Notes: a model not told the origin generated them from the letters alone. Shown: positions 16,489-25,756, numbered from the stretch's first letter. The stretch: 64,000 nucleotides of DNA from Liberiplasma sp046541015 (GCA_046541015.1 JBKHEA010000005.1:45820-109819), one strand, 5' to 3'. Numbers and translations: made by a program.

Positions 16489-17141
16489 AAATAATTTAAT
16501 AATTCTTCAATTGATTTAATCTGTAAGTCAGATTCTTTTAACTCATCTTGATTTCCAAAACCATAGGAACATCCTATGGTATAAAGATTATTGGCCTTTC
16601 CTGCTTCAATATCGTGAAATCGATCGCCAATCATAACCATTGGACTTAAAAGATTGTGCTTGACCTTAGTTAAAATATCTTTTTTGGGTAAATAATCATA
16701 CATTTCAGCATTAATCATCACATCGAATAATGAATTTAGGGTAAATAATCTAGTGTGGTTTTCCATGTAGCGCTGAGTACAATTACTTAAAAAGACTAAG
16801 TGATATCCTTGTTTTTTTAAATAGTTTAGCGTCTTAAGTGCATTTGGGTATAAGCTTGCTTTTCCTTGAAGTAAAAGTTCACCCATTAATTGTCCAATCT
16901 TTTTACTGGATTCTTTTTTAACATCTTCAGGTAAACCTTCTCCAAAATCGTTCCACATTTCTAAAGGATTCATTCCCAAATAGGACTTAATTACTTCATC
17001 ATTTGGTGCTGGATAATTTTTGAGTCCTTTTTCGACTAATTCATCAAAAACCATAAGCAAAGCGTTTTTATATAGTTCAAAACTATTATGAATTGTGCCA
17101 TCATAGTCGAATATTATTGTTTTAGTATCACTTAGGTTCAT
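16485..17141 (-). CDS. HAD-family phosphatase, last gene of the riboflavin operon
   Basis: 218 residues of the Gph/beta-phosphoglucomutase-like HAD class. Motif I FDYDGT (Asp12, Asp14), motif II SNC, and the acidic motif GDRFHD are all present, with a helical cap of about 70 residues. It starts 2 bases after the ribH stop, so it is co-transcribed and lies under FMN control. The riboflavin pathway needs a phosphatase for 5-amino-6-(5-phosphoribitylamino)uracil, a job done by HAD enzymes such as YcsE/YitU in Bacillus; location suggests this one does it here. Phosphoglycolate phosphatase is the alternative. Confidence 0.8.
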   Translation of the reverse strand: MNLSDTKTIIFDYDGTIHNSFELYKNALLMVFDELVEKGLKNYPAPNDEVIKSYLGMNPLEMWNDFGEGLPEDVKKESSKKIGQLMGELLLQGKASLYPNALKTLNYLKKQGYHLVFLSNCTQRYMENHTRLFTLNSLFDVMINAEMYDYLPKKDILTKVKHNLLSPMVMIGDRFHDIEAGKANNLYTIGCSYGFGNQDELKESDLQIKSIEELLNYF

Positions 17142-17143
17142 CT

Positions 17144-17605
17144 TTAGATTTGTTTTAATAAGTTGGCCATTTCAATTGCAGTCATTGCTGCTTCAAAGCC
17201 TTTATTTCCAGCTTTAGTACCAGCACGTTCAATCGCTTGTTCAATAGAGTCAGTCGTTAATACCCCAAAGATAATAGGCACTTCTAAGTCAATGCTTACA
17301 TTAGCAATCCCTTTAGATACTTCACTAGAAACATAATCAAAGTGTGGTGTATTCCCTCTAATTACAGCCCCTAAACAAATAACTGCATCGTAATCACTAG
17401 TTTTAGCAACTTTTTTTGCGACTAGTGGAATTTCAAAGGCACCTGGTGCATATGTAATAGCTATATCACTAGATTTTGCGCCATGTCTAATGAGTGCATC
17501 TTTTGCACCTTCTAAGAGTTTGTTGCCAATAAATTCGTTAAATCTTCCAACTACGATATTAAATTTTAATCCCTCAGCCAGTAAATTTCCTTCAAATGTT
17601 TTCAT
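17144..17605 (-). CDS. ribH: 6,7-dimethyl-8-ribityllumazine synthase
   Basis: 153 residues, normal length. Condenses the pyrimidine intermediate with 3,4-dihydroxy-2-butanone 4-phosphate. Motifs: VVGRFNEFI, APGAFEIPL, CLGAVIRGNTPHFDYV, and FGVLTTDS. The catalytic His is in the NTPHFD segment. Its ATG overlaps the ribBA stop by one base. Confidence 0.96.
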   Translation of the reverse strand: MKTFEGNLLAEGLKFNIVVGRFNEFIGNKLLEGAKDALIRHGAKSSDIAITYAPGAFEIPLVAKKVAKTSDYDAVICLGAVIRGNTPHFDYVSSEVSKGIANVSIDLEVPIIFGVLTTDSIEQAIERAGTKAGNKGFEAAMTAIEMANLLKQI

Positions 17606-18807
17606 TATTTTTCCTCCTTATAATTGAGCATATGGCCCATTTTATCTTTTTTTGTTAATAAATATTCTTTGTTTCTTTCATTGTGGTTCATTTGAATAGG
17701 TACGCGTTTAACCACCTTTAAACCATACCCTGATAATCCAGCCATTTTTGCAGGATTATTGGTAATCAATTTAATCTTTCTTACATTGAGTGATTCTAAT
17801 ATTTGTGCTCCGATACCATAATCTCTTAAGTCATCTGGGAAGCCTAAAGCAATATTTGCCTCAACCGTATCAAGACCTTGATCTTGTAGTGCATAGGCTT
17901 TGATTTTATTAATTAAGCCAATCCCTCTTCCTTCTTGGCGCATATAAAGCAAGATGCCTTTACCTTCTTCATTAATCATATCTAAGGCATGATCTAGTTG
18001 TTCGCCACAGTCACAACGTTTAGAACCAAAAGCATCTCCTGTTAGACATTCTGAATGGACTCTAACTAAGACTTCATCATCTTTACTAATAGTCCCTTTA
18101 ACTAAAGCGACATGATGTTCACCATTTAAAGTGTTTTCAAAGCCAACCATGGTAAAATCTCCATGTTTCGTTGGCATCTTTGATTCTGCGGCACGCTTAA
18201 TATAGGTATCTTCTTCTCTACGGTAGCGGATAAGATCAGCAATGCTTACAAGTTTTAATTGATGTTTTTGAGCGTAAACTTCTAAATCAGGAAGTCTTGC
18301 CATAGTACCATCTTCATTCATGATTTCACAAATAACGCCAGCAGCTTTAAATCCAGCAAGGCGTGCAAAGTCCACTGCAGCTTCTGTATGCCCAGCGCGT
18401 TTTAAGACGCCACCATTTTTAGCAATAAGAGGGAATACATGCCCTGGTTTTTTAAAATCTGAAGGTTTTGCGTCCTCTTTAATAGCCATTGCAATCGTCA
18501 TACTACGTTCATACGCTGAAATACCTGTAGTAGTTTGTAAGGCATCAATCGATTCAGTAAATGCAGTTTGATAAGAATCGGTGTTGCTTTCAACCATATA
18601 GTTTAATCCAATTTTTCTAGCTTGATCGATTTCAAGTGGCATGCATATTAAACCTTTTCCATGAGTAGCCATAAAGTTAATGACTTCAGGAGTTGCTTTT
18701 TCTGCTGGTATTAGTAAATCCCCTTCATTTTCTCTATCTTCATCATCGACAACGATGATCATTTTTCCTTGTTTTAAATCTTCAAGTGCTTCTTTAATTG
18801 TATGCAT
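17605..18807 (-). CDS. ribBA: Bifunctional DHBP synthase / GTP cyclohydrolase II
   Basis: 400 residues. N-terminal RibB (1-200) makes dihydroxybutanone phosphate from ribulose 5-phosphate and shows DDEDRENEGDL (21-31) and RAGHTEAAVDF. C-terminal RibA (about 205-400) opens GTP and carries the zinc site HSEC..(x10)..CDC (Cys254, Cys265, Cys267) with RQEGRGIGL. The ATG at 18807 is chosen because AAAGG lies 8 bases upstream; a GTG at 18816 overlaps that site. Confidence 0.96.
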   Translation of the reverse strand: MHTIKEALEDLKQGKMIIVVDDEDRENEGDLLIPAEKATPEVINFMATHGKGLICMPLEIDQARKIGLNYMVESNTDSYQTAFTESIDALQTTTGISAYERSMTIAMAIKEDAKPSDFKKPGHVFPLIAKNGGVLKRAGHTEAAVDFARLAGFKAAGVICEIMNEDGTMARLPDLEVYAQKHQLKLVSIADLIRYRREEDTYIKRAAESKMPTKHGDFTMVGFENTLNGEHHVALVKGTISKDDEVLVRVHSECLTGDAFGSKRCDCGEQLDHALDMINEEGKGILLYMRQEGRGIGLINKIKAYALQDQGLDTVEANIALGFPDDLRDYGIGAQILESLNVRKIKLITNNPAKMAGLSGYGLKVVKRVPIQMNHNERNKEYLLTKKDKMGHMLNYKEEK

Positions 18808-18818
18808 AGTTATCACCT

Positions 18819-19454
18819 TTAATATCCATATTGTTTTAATGTTTCATAAGTTAATGACTTTGATTCTTTGTTTCTAACAAATTTTTCAACATATTTTCCG
18901 ATTAAATCGACTTCAATGTTAACTAAATCACCAGGTTTAATTTGATTCCATGTTGTCCCTTGCATGGTATGAGGAATAATTGAAACTTTGAATGCATTTT
19001 TTGATACCTCAATCAAGGTTAAACTTATCCCATCAAGCGCTATACTTCCTTTTTCAATCATGTAGTTTGTGAGTGATTCTTTAGTTTCAATCGTATAAAT
19101 ATGGGCAATATCTTCTTTAACGATTGATTTAACGGTACCAACCCCATCGATATGGCCACTTACCATATGCCCACCTAATCTTGTATTAAGGGTTAGTGCA
19201 CGCTCTAAATTAACGTTTGAGCCAATTTTTAATTGATGCATGGTTGAACGGTTTAAGGTTTCAAACATGACATCAACCGTGAAAGTATCGTTTGTTAATT
19301 CTGTGACCGTTAAGCAAACACCGTTTGTCGCAATAGAATCTCCTAAAGCAGTATCGTTTAAAACTTTACTTGCATGCACGGTTAATGCGATACTTTTTGG
19401 ACCTTTCTTAATCGCTTTAATAGTCCCTGTTTCTTCTATAATTCCAGTAAACAT
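18819..19454 (-). CDS. ribE: Riboflavin synthase, alpha chain
   Basis: 211 residues made of two homologous lumazine-binding halves. The N-terminus MFTGIIEETG and the motif NGVCLTV in the first half and DGISLTL in the second are diagnostic. Dismutates 6,7-dimethyl-8-ribityllumazine to riboflavin. Its ATG overlaps the ribD stop (TAATG). Also called ribC in Bacillus literature. Confidence 0.96.
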   Translation of the reverse strand: MFTGIIEETGTIKAIKKGPKSIALTVHASKVLNDTALGDSIATNGVCLTVTELTNDTFTVDVMFETLNRSTMHQLKIGSNVNLERALTLNTRLGGHMVSGHIDGVGTVKSIVKEDIAHIYTIETKESLTNYMIEKGSIALDGISLTLIEVSKNAFKVSIIPHTMQGTTWNQIKPGDLVNIEVDLIGKYVEKFVRNKESKSLTYETLKQYGY

Positions 19455-20554
19455 TATTTCACCTCTTCTACTCGATACGTTACCATTAAATCCCCCTCTA
19501 TTACTTTCGTATTCATTAGGGTTAAGGTTAAAGCATCACTTAACTTATCGATGCCTTTACCTTCAACAGGGGTTAATGCATCTTTTCCACCAATAATTTT
19601 TGGTGCTATAAAAGCAACCACTTCGTCTACTAAACCACTTTTTAACATCGCTTCATTTAATGTGCCGCCACCTTCAAGCAAAATGCTGTTGATACCAATT
19701 TCTGCAAGTTTTTTCAGTGCTTTTTTTAAATCAATGAGCTTATTAGAACTAGTGATGGTTAAAACTTTTACACCGAGTTTTTCTAATGCTTTTTGCTTAG
19801 TTTCATCTTGATTAATGCTTGAAAGAATAATCGTTTCATAAGTCGATGCACTTTGAACAATTCTAGATTCAAGCGGTATTTTAAGGGTTGAATCAACAAT
19901 AATTCTAATTGGATGAAATTTGGGGTTTTGCGTTCTTGTATTCAGTAATGGATCATCTTTTAATACAGTATTAATGCCTACCATAATGGCTTTATGTTCT
20001 TCACGCATCTCATGAACAATCATTCGAGATGATGGATTAGTAATCCATTTAGAATCATGCGTATGGGTTGCTATTTTACCATCAAGACTCATGGCCGTTT
20101 TAAGCGTAACATAAGGCATTTTTTTGGTCATATATTTGTAAAACACTTTATTAAGGGCACGATTTTCTTCATCTAATAAACCAATTTCTACTTCAATGCC
20201 TGCATCTTGTAATTTTTTAATCCCACGTCCTGCAACTAGTGGGTTAGGATCAAGACTTGCGACAATGACCTTTTTTAGTTTATGTTCGATGATATAGTCT
20301 GCACAGGGTGGTGTTTTCCCATGATGAGAACATGGTTCAAGGGTTACATACATCGTTGATCCTTCAAGGGGTTTAGTGGCATGATTAATTGCATTTCTTT
20401 CAGCATGGGCACAACCAAATCGTTCATGGTAACCCTTCCCTATAACTAACCCATCTTTAACTATGACTGAACCAACCATAGGATTTAAATCAACTGACCT
20501 TTTTCCTTTTTCTGCAAGTGCTAAGGCTTCTTTCATATAGGATGCTTTCATCAT
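19454..20554 (-). CDS. ribD: Bifunctional pyrimidine deaminase / reductase
   Basis: 366 residues. The deaminase part (1-145) has the zinc motif HAE (50-52) and EPCSHHGKTPPC (Cys75, Cys84); the reductase part follows with MSLDGKIATHTHDSKWIT and LLEGGGTLN. Start at ATG 20554, which has GGAGGG 6 bases upstream; a frame to 20614 would run through the riboswitch terminator. First gene of ribD-ribE-ribBA-ribH-HAD. Confidence 0.96.
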   Translation of the reverse strand: MMKASYMKEALALAEKGKRSVDLNPMVGSVIVKDGLVIGKGYHERFGCAHAERNAINHATKPLEGSTMYVTLEPCSHHGKTPPCADYIIEHKLKKVIVASLDPNPLVAGRGIKKLQDAGIEVEIGLLDEENRALNKVFYKYMTKKMPYVTLKTAMSLDGKIATHTHDSKWITNPSSRMIVHEMREEHKAIMVGINTVLKDDPLLNTRTQNPKFHPIRIIVDSTLKIPLESRIVQSASTYETIILSSINQDETKQKALEKLGVKVLTITSSNKLIDLKKALKKLAEIGINSILLEGGGTLNEAMLKSGLVDEVVAFIAPKIIGGKDALTPVEGKGIDKLSDALTLTLMNTKVIEGDLMVTYRVEEVK

Positions 20555-20570
20555 AAATAACCCTCCAAAC

Positions 20571-20602
20571 AAATAAAAATGCCCTAAGAATATACTTAGG
20601 GC
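20571..20602 (-). terminator. Riboswitch-controlled terminator before ribD
   Basis: GCCCTAAG-TATATT-CTTAGGGC followed on the minus strand by ATTTTTATTT, between the FMN aptamer and the ribD ribosome site. FMN binding should favour it. Confidence 0.88.
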
Positions 20603-20627
20603 ATGAAAAAACAACAGAAAAAAAGCG

Positions 20628-20735
20628 TTCTTCTTTCATCTAGACTATACTATCGGTTTTGGAATTACACCAAATCATGCTTTCGCTCGCGGACTTTACC
20701 GCCGGTCGGGAATTTCGCCCTGCCCTGAAGAATAT
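20628..20735 (-). promoter_or_regulatory. FMN riboswitch (RFN element)
   Basis: Minus strand contains the full set of RFN signatures: CAGGGCAGGGCGAAATTCCC, GACCGGCGGTA, AGTCCGCGAGC, GGTGTAATTCCAAAACCGA and TAGTCTAGATGAAAGAAGA. It precedes ribD and a terminator, so it is a transcriptional off-switch. Confidence 0.97.
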
Positions 20736-20749
20736 TCGATTACTTATGT

Positions 20750-20778
20750 ATTGTATCAAACCCTTGCATTCCATGCAA
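20750..20778 (-). promoter_or_regulatory. Promoter of the riboflavin operon
   Basis: Minus strand TTGCAT, 17 bases, TACAAT. The -35 is part of a small palindrome TTGCAT-GGA-ATGCAA (20764-20778). Confidence 0.7.
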
Positions 20779-20828
20779 GTAATATATAAATTTATGCATA
20801 TGTTATAATAAACTAAAGGACTGGTAAT

Positions 20829-22142
20829 ATGGAAAAAGATTATAAAAAGAATAGTATTTCATTATTAGGCGCAATCTTTTTAGGTACTGGCGTAATGATT
20901 AGTGCGGGTATTTTTGCGCTTACTGGACAAATTGCTGAACTTTCAAGTAAGTATTTTCCTATAATTTTAATTATCGGGAGTATTGTCACCTATTTTAGTG
21001 CCTATTCCTATATAAAATTTAGCCAGCACTATCCTAGTGCTGGGGGGATTGGCATGTATTTAGTTGAAGCGTATGGAAAAGGTGTTATCGCAAGTACAGC
21101 GAGTTTAATGATGATTGTATCGATGATTATTAACCAAAGTTTAGTAGCTAGAACATTTGGTTCTTATCTAATGACTTTGTTTAATCAAGAAAACAACATG
21201 ATCATCATCCCAGCCCTAGGTGTAGGACTACTAATATTTTCACTAATCATTAATCTTAGTGGTAATGCCTTTATACAGGGCTTTACTGGTATAATGTCGA
21301 TTGTTAAAATTGTAGGTATTATCTTATTTTCATTAGGTGCATTGTATGCGAGTGGTTTTGTTATTAGCTTTTCACAAACAAGTAGTGCAACAGCAAATCC
21401 TTCACTCATTGATGCCTTCGCAAGTATCGCGCTTGCGATCTTAGCGTTTAAGGGATTTACTACCATTACGAATAATGGAAAAGAGATTGTCAAACCTAAA
21501 AAAAACGTGGCGAAAGCAATTATCTTTTCAATTTTAATTAGCTTAATTGTCTATTTATCGGTTGCATTTGGTGTATCTGGCAACTTAACGGTGAGTGAAA
21601 TTATTGAATCAAAAGATTATGCGCTTGCTGAAGCCGCAAGACCATTATTTAGTGGATTTGGCTTATATTTTACTGTAAGTTTAGCAATTATTGCAACCAT
21701 CACTGCGATTATTGCTAGTGTCTTTGCAGTTTCAAGACTGATTGCAATGCTTGCTGATATGGGCATGATTCCTCATAAACAAATCAATGAAAACGTTAGA
21801 ACACAAAAACAAACATTATTTTATACCGTAATCCTTGCCATCATCTTGACGATTTTCTTTGATTTAAGTCGTATTGCATCCCTTGGGGCTATATTATATA
21901 TTGCGATGGATATCGTTATACACGTTGGCTTAGCCTTTAAAAAACGAAAGGATATTAACGCAAAGCAATGGATTGTGCTAAGTGCAATTATCCTTGATGC
22001 TTTAGTCTTAAGTGCGTTTATTTATGTGAAATTATTAAGTGACCCTTTCATTGTATTGATTGCTATAGGCATGATTCTTGCACTTATAGTAATGGAAATC
22101 TTCTTCTTTAAATCTAAAGATAAAAGTGAATCAAATGCTTGA
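20829..22142 (+). CDS. APC-superfamily amino acid permease
   Basis: 437 residues with about twelve membrane segments. The first segment has the APC motif GAIFLGTGVMISAGIFAL, and segment 6 contains AFKGFTTITNNGKEIVKPKKN, the equivalent of the conserved 'F.G.d...n.aeE.knP.k' element. Likely a proton-coupled amino acid transporter; substrate not predictable. AAAGGA lies upstream of the ATG and a TATAAT at about 20801. Divergent from the rib operon. Confidence 0.88.
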   Translation: MEKDYKKNSISLLGAIFLGTGVMISAGIFALTGQIAELSSKYFPIILIIGSIVTYFSAYSYIKFSQHYPSAGGIGMYLVEAYGKGVIASTASLMMIVSMIINQSLVARTFGSYLMTLFNQENNMIIIPALGVGLLIFSLIINLSGNAFIQGFTGIMSIVKIVGIILFSLGALYASGFVISFSQTSSATANPSLIDAFASIALAILAFKGFTTITNNGKEIVKPKKNVAKAIIFSILISLIVYLSVAFGVSGNLTVSEIIESKDYALAEAARPLFSGFGLYFTVSLAIIATITAIIASVFAVSRLIAMLADMGMIPHKQINENVRTQKQTLFYTVILAIILTIFFDLSRIASLGAILYIAMDIVIHVGLAFKKRKDINAKQWIVLSAIILDALVLSAFIYVKLLSDPFIVLIAIGMILALIVMEIFFFKSKDKSESNA

Positions 22143-22154
22143 TTCACTTTTTTT
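22123..22154 (+). terminator. Terminator overlapping the permease stop codon
   Basis: AAAGTGAATCAA-ATGC-TTGATTCACTTTTTTT. Confidence 0.88.
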
Positions 22155-22263
22155 ACGTGTCCACCTTAAATAACCAGTTATGAACCGAATCATCTATTAT
22201 GTGGTAAAATATTGTAGGATAACTTTTTTAAATACCATACATTTGTAACGAATGGAGTCGTCG

Positions 22264-22884
22264 ATGAAAACTTATTATTTAAATGACCATACGATAACCT
22301 TTGATGAAAGTCATCATCAATACTACCTTGATGGCATCAAGATTGCTAGCATTTCTCAAATTACTAATGCTTTTTTTACTAATAATCAAATAAAGAAAGT
22401 TGATGCTAAAATCTTAGAAGAGGCAGCGTTAAAAGGCAACCTATTAAAAGAAAAGATACACGCTTATGAAAATGATAAGATTAAAACTTTTGATGCTGAA
22501 ATGCAAAGTTATATCGCACTTAAAAACCAACATCAATTTGAAATGATTGATTATAATCCTTTAGTCTTATTAAGACATCAAGGAACCATCATTGCCGCAG
22601 GACGCTTTGATATGGTGGTTCAATCGCCTTATATGAAAGGCATGGGTCTTGTTTCTATTAAGCGAACCAGTCACCTTAGAATGGATTATTTAACCTTTCA
22701 ACTAAATTTATATAAACTCGCTTATGAACAAAGTTATAAAACAAAAATCAATTACCTTAAATGTATCCATATAAGAAATAGACATCAAGATTATCTAGAT
22801 ATCGTTCTTGATCAAAATAAAACCAAACTCATGTTAGATGATTACCTTGCGAAAAACCCATTAGATTATCGACTATATTTATAA
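22264..22884 (+). CDS. PD-(D/E)XK (RecB/Cas4-like) nuclease-fold protein with altered motif
   Basis: 206 residues from the ATG at 22264, which has GGAG 7 bases upstream (inside an alternative start at 22252). Features of the RecB-like nuclease fold can be followed: KG..LKEKIHAYE (57-69), GRFDMVV with Asp116, then GLVSIKRTS (128-136) and QLNLYKLAY (146-154). The catalytic 'D/E-x-K' should be DIK or EIK; here it is S131-I-K133. The protein may be catalytically weakened or use a different acid. Stand-alone, no phage or CRISPR neighbours. Family call moderate. Confidence 0.6.
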   Translation: MKTYYLNDHTITFDESHHQYYLDGIKIASISQITNAFFTNNQIKKVDAKILEEAALKGNLLKEKIHAYENDKIKTFDAEMQSYIALKNQHQFEMIDYNPLVLLRHQGTIIAAGRFDMVVQSPYMKGMGLVSIKRTSHLRMDYLTFQLNLYKLAYEQSYKTKINYLKCIHIRNRHQDYLDIVLDQNKTKLMLDDYLAKNPLDYRLYL

Positions 22885-22909
22885 AAAAAGCCCATAATTG
22901 GGCTTTTTT
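22883..22909. terminator. Bidirectional terminator
   Basis: AAAAAAGCCCA-TAAT-TGGGCTTTTTT between convergent genes. Confidence 0.88.
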
Positions 22910-25685
22910 AATCGTTTAAAGATACAGTTGTAAAACTTTGTGCAGTAACTTCTATACTAATTTCACCCTCTGGGGTATTAAAGATAATTTCCTCAGTTTC
23001 ACTACTAGCATTCCAAATCATTGCATGTATAACCCCATCATCATCTATATAAATAGAACTTGCGACACGCTCATGGACTTGCATGGTATACTCAGTAGTT
23101 CTTCTTCCATAGGTATTTAAACTATGGATTAAGTAATAGGTTTGTGATAAATCACTTGGATAATCATCATTTAATATTTTATCAGCATCAAACTGATTAA
23201 CCGCTACGCTAGGGTCAAGCAAGGCTTGAATACTCCACATATTCGCATACCATGTGTCAATGGTATTACTTTTTGATGCTAAGTATGCTTCATAAACTGT
23301 CTCTAATCTAGAATACTCTTCATCATTTAATGCATAACTCGACAAATATTCCCCATTTGGTAACCACTGAATGCCATAGATAAAGGTTGGATTTGCTCCA
23401 AACCAGGTGGCGTAATCGTATTTACCGCCCCAAATCATTCCCGCTACTTTTGCATAAGCACTATAGTTATCTGGAAAAATGGTTTCACTGTAATCAAACA
23501 TATACGTTTTTGCATGACTCACTTCATGCACAAACCCATAAATAGCCGCATCCATCAAGGCTTGATCATTGGTCTTAAGTGCCCATAAATAACCACCAAC
23601 CCAACTGTTGATTGCTTCGCTTGAGGATTCCATGTTATTGCCTTCTGCGAAGGTTCCAAAACCATGAGCCCAAGTGTGTCCTGCCCAAGGGTCAAAATTT
23701 CTTAGATAGGCAAAGGTATCACTATCTTTGGTTGGATGCATATAATCATGCAGTAATAAATCAACCATGCCCTCATAATCTTCTGAAAAGGATGGGTCAT
23801 ACATAGCTAAAACGCTTGATGCATAGATTAAATACCCATGCGTAAAACTGTGGTCACTTAATTCAGTAGCTGTATTAAAATCATTATTGGAGTAATAGAC
23901 ACTACCCCACGCATCATTATAAAATAAATAGCGTTCATCACTTGAATCTGTGTAAGTATACCAATCTTTTAATAAGTAGCCAAGTTTTTCAATAAATGCT
24001 TCTTTTAGCACTTCTTCATTTAGTTGGTCCGCAATAATAATAGCTTGTGCGAGTGGATACAGCGCTTTACTATTCCAATAAGGACCTTCATCATTTAAGA
24101 AATTTTCTGTATCATCAATTTGTGTTCTTAAAGATAAGTCCTCTAAATAACTTACCATCGTCGCTTCATTAAATGAACTGTCTACTGGTTTAGTCATCGC
24201 TGGAATCACACCATGAAAACTAAGTTCTGTATCAAATCGATTACCTTCTAAAAGTTTTAATGTCCCGCGAACTGATGGCATTGTATAATCAGATAATGAT
24301 GCCGTACTATTTTGATAATGATGCGGCATCAACCACTGAATTAGTGATGAATCGCTTCTTTTATCAAGCGTTTGATAAGCAGTTTGATAGGTTGTTTGAA
24401 CCATGCTTTCATCATAATCAACATGATAACTTACATGACTATTAAGCGGTTTATGCATCGCGCGTTCGTGAAAATATGAGGCTTCACTAATGGCGTTAAT
24501 ACTTGCAACACTAAAATAATTGCCACTTTCTAAGTCAATATCGATATGATTATTTAGCCCAAATGGATGATTTTTACTTGAGAATGTGAATGTCGTTTCA
24601 GCAGGGGTACTAATTAAATAGTAGCGATCCCCATAAGTAGGTTGTCCAACATTTGCAGGACGTGAGGTTTGATATCCAATGTGTTTTCCAATTAGCTTAA
24701 TGATAACCCCACTACCTGTATGTGTGTTTGAATTGATTAAATTCCCATCAAGATTAAAATATTCATAATTATTAACGCCATTTGATGCAAGCGTTATATA
24801 GGGACTTTCTTTGCTTGCACTTTCAACAAAGACAAAAGGCGACCCTTGGGTTAATGTCATAACTAAGTGATCGGTTAAATCATTGTTATTTCTCATCGCA
24901 ACACTTACTTGTGCATCACTATAATCAATGACTTCAGTTACATAATCATGATTTAAATCACTACTTTTAATATGAAAATCAGGTAAGGCTAAACTATAGT
25001 TTGCCATAGTATTATACCCATCAGGTGCCCAGTACTGGATGAACCCTTCCCCATTACTCGTTACTTCCATCCCTAAATTTGAAAAAGAAGTTCTAAAAGG
25101 ATTGGTATAAATCCCATTACCACCACCATAATTTTGCACAAGTAGTGATGTCCACCAGCCATTTGAAGGCACAGGTTTCATTAATAAATCATTTGAAATG
25201 TAATTTGGATTAATCGGATGATCGATTGAACTATCTGAAACCGCTCGATAAGACCCATCACCTAAAAAGTTAATCGGTTCTAACAACTGATTATCATCAA
25301 TTGGTGTTTTTGTGATGGTGCCCTCGATGACTGAAATCATCCTTGTTTTCTCATAGGTATCTTCACCATATTCAATACGATAATCAAGTTCGTATGAACC
25401 CACATTACCATAGTCTACAAAACCACTAACATGGATATATTCGTTGATTAATTCTTGATCTTGATTAAGAATTTCAACCCCTTTTAAGGGATTAAAATAT
25501 TCACCTTGAATGATTGTTTCATCATCTAAACCATTCACTTGATTAATTTCTAAAACTGTCGGTGTTGGTTCATCGTCTTCTTCATTTTGATTGTTATCAT
25601 CTTGTGGATCATTTGAGCGGTTACATGCAGTAAGGGTAAATAAAAGCGATAGTACAGTTAATAAAATCCATATTTTTTTGTTCAT
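22908..25685 (-). CDS. GH81 endo-1,3-beta-glucanase lipoprotein
   Basis: 925 residues. Lipobox LTAC near residue 21, an acidic Asp/Asn/Glu linker, then an Ig-like part (about 45-130) before the catalytic GH81 region. Family hallmarks: ELSDHSFTHGYLIYASS (Asp of the general acid segment), DPWAGHTWAHGFG, and GNNMESSSEAINSWVGGYLW with the catalytic Glu cluster. It should cleave laminarin-type beta-1,3-glucan at the cell surface. The ATG at 25685 has GGAG 7 bases upstream; the ATG at 25697 lacks one. A LacI-type operator overlaps its transcription start. Confidence 0.92.
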   Translation of the reverse strand: MNKKIWILLTVLSLLFTLTACNRSNDPQDDNNQNEEDDEPTPTVLEINQVNGLDDETIIQGEYFNPLKGVEILNQDQELINEYIHVSGFVDYGNVGSYELDYRIEYGEDTYEKTRMISVIEGTITKTPIDDNQLLEPINFLGDGSYRAVSDSSIDHPINPNYISNDLLMKPVPSNGWWTSLLVQNYGGGNGIYTNPFRTSFSNLGMEVTSNGEGFIQYWAPDGYNTMANYSLALPDFHIKSSDLNHDYVTEVIDYSDAQVSVAMRNNNDLTDHLVMTLTQGSPFVFVESASKESPYITLASNGVNNYEYFNLDGNLINSNTHTGSGVIIKLIGKHIGYQTSRPANVGQPTYGDRYYLISTPAETTFTFSSKNHPFGLNNHIDIDLESGNYFSVASINAISEASYFHERAMHKPLNSHVSYHVDYDESMVQTTYQTAYQTLDKRSDSSLIQWLMPHHYQNSTASLSDYTMPSVRGTLKLLEGNRFDTELSFHGVIPAMTKPVDSSFNEATMVSYLEDLSLRTQIDDTENFLNDEGPYWNSKALYPLAQAIIIADQLNEEVLKEAFIEKLGYLLKDWYTYTDSSDERYLFYNDAWGSVYYSNNDFNTATELSDHSFTHGYLIYASSVLAMYDPSFSEDYEGMVDLLLHDYMHPTKDSDTFAYLRNFDPWAGHTWAHGFGTFAEGNNMESSSEAINSWVGGYLWALKTNDQALMDAAIYGFVHEVSHAKTYMFDYSETIFPDNYSAYAKVAGMIWGGKYDYATWFGANPTFIYGIQWLPNGEYLSSYALNDEEYSRLETVYEAYLASKSNTIDTWYANMWSIQALLDPSVAVNQFDADKILNDDYPSDLSQTYYLIHSLNTYGRRTTEYTMQVHERVASSIYIDDDGVIHAMIWNASSETEEIIFNTPEGEISIEVTAQSFTTVSLND

Positions 25686-25705
25686 TTTTTTCTCCATCCA
25701 AACCG

Positions 25706-25725
25706 TTACGAAAACGATTTCGTAA
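25706..25725. promoter_or_regulatory. LacI-family-type operator before the GH81 gene
   Basis: TTACGAAA-ACGA-TTTCGTAA: perfect 8-base arms around a central CG, the symmetry of LacI/GalR operators. It begins 2 bases after the -10, over the expected start site, so a repressor bound here would block transcription. No LacI-type gene is in the window. Confidence 0.65.
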
Positions 25726-25727
25726 TT

Positions 25728-25756
25728 ATTATACCACGCTTTTTTAAAAAAACCAA
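25728..25756 (-). promoter_or_regulatory. Promoter of the GH81 gene
   Basis: Minus strand TTGGTT, 17 bases, TATAAT. Confidence 0.72.

Noticed and set aside
20555..20614. N-terminal extension of ribD
   Set aside because: It crosses the riboswitch terminator hairpin; GGAGGG precedes the ATG at 20554.
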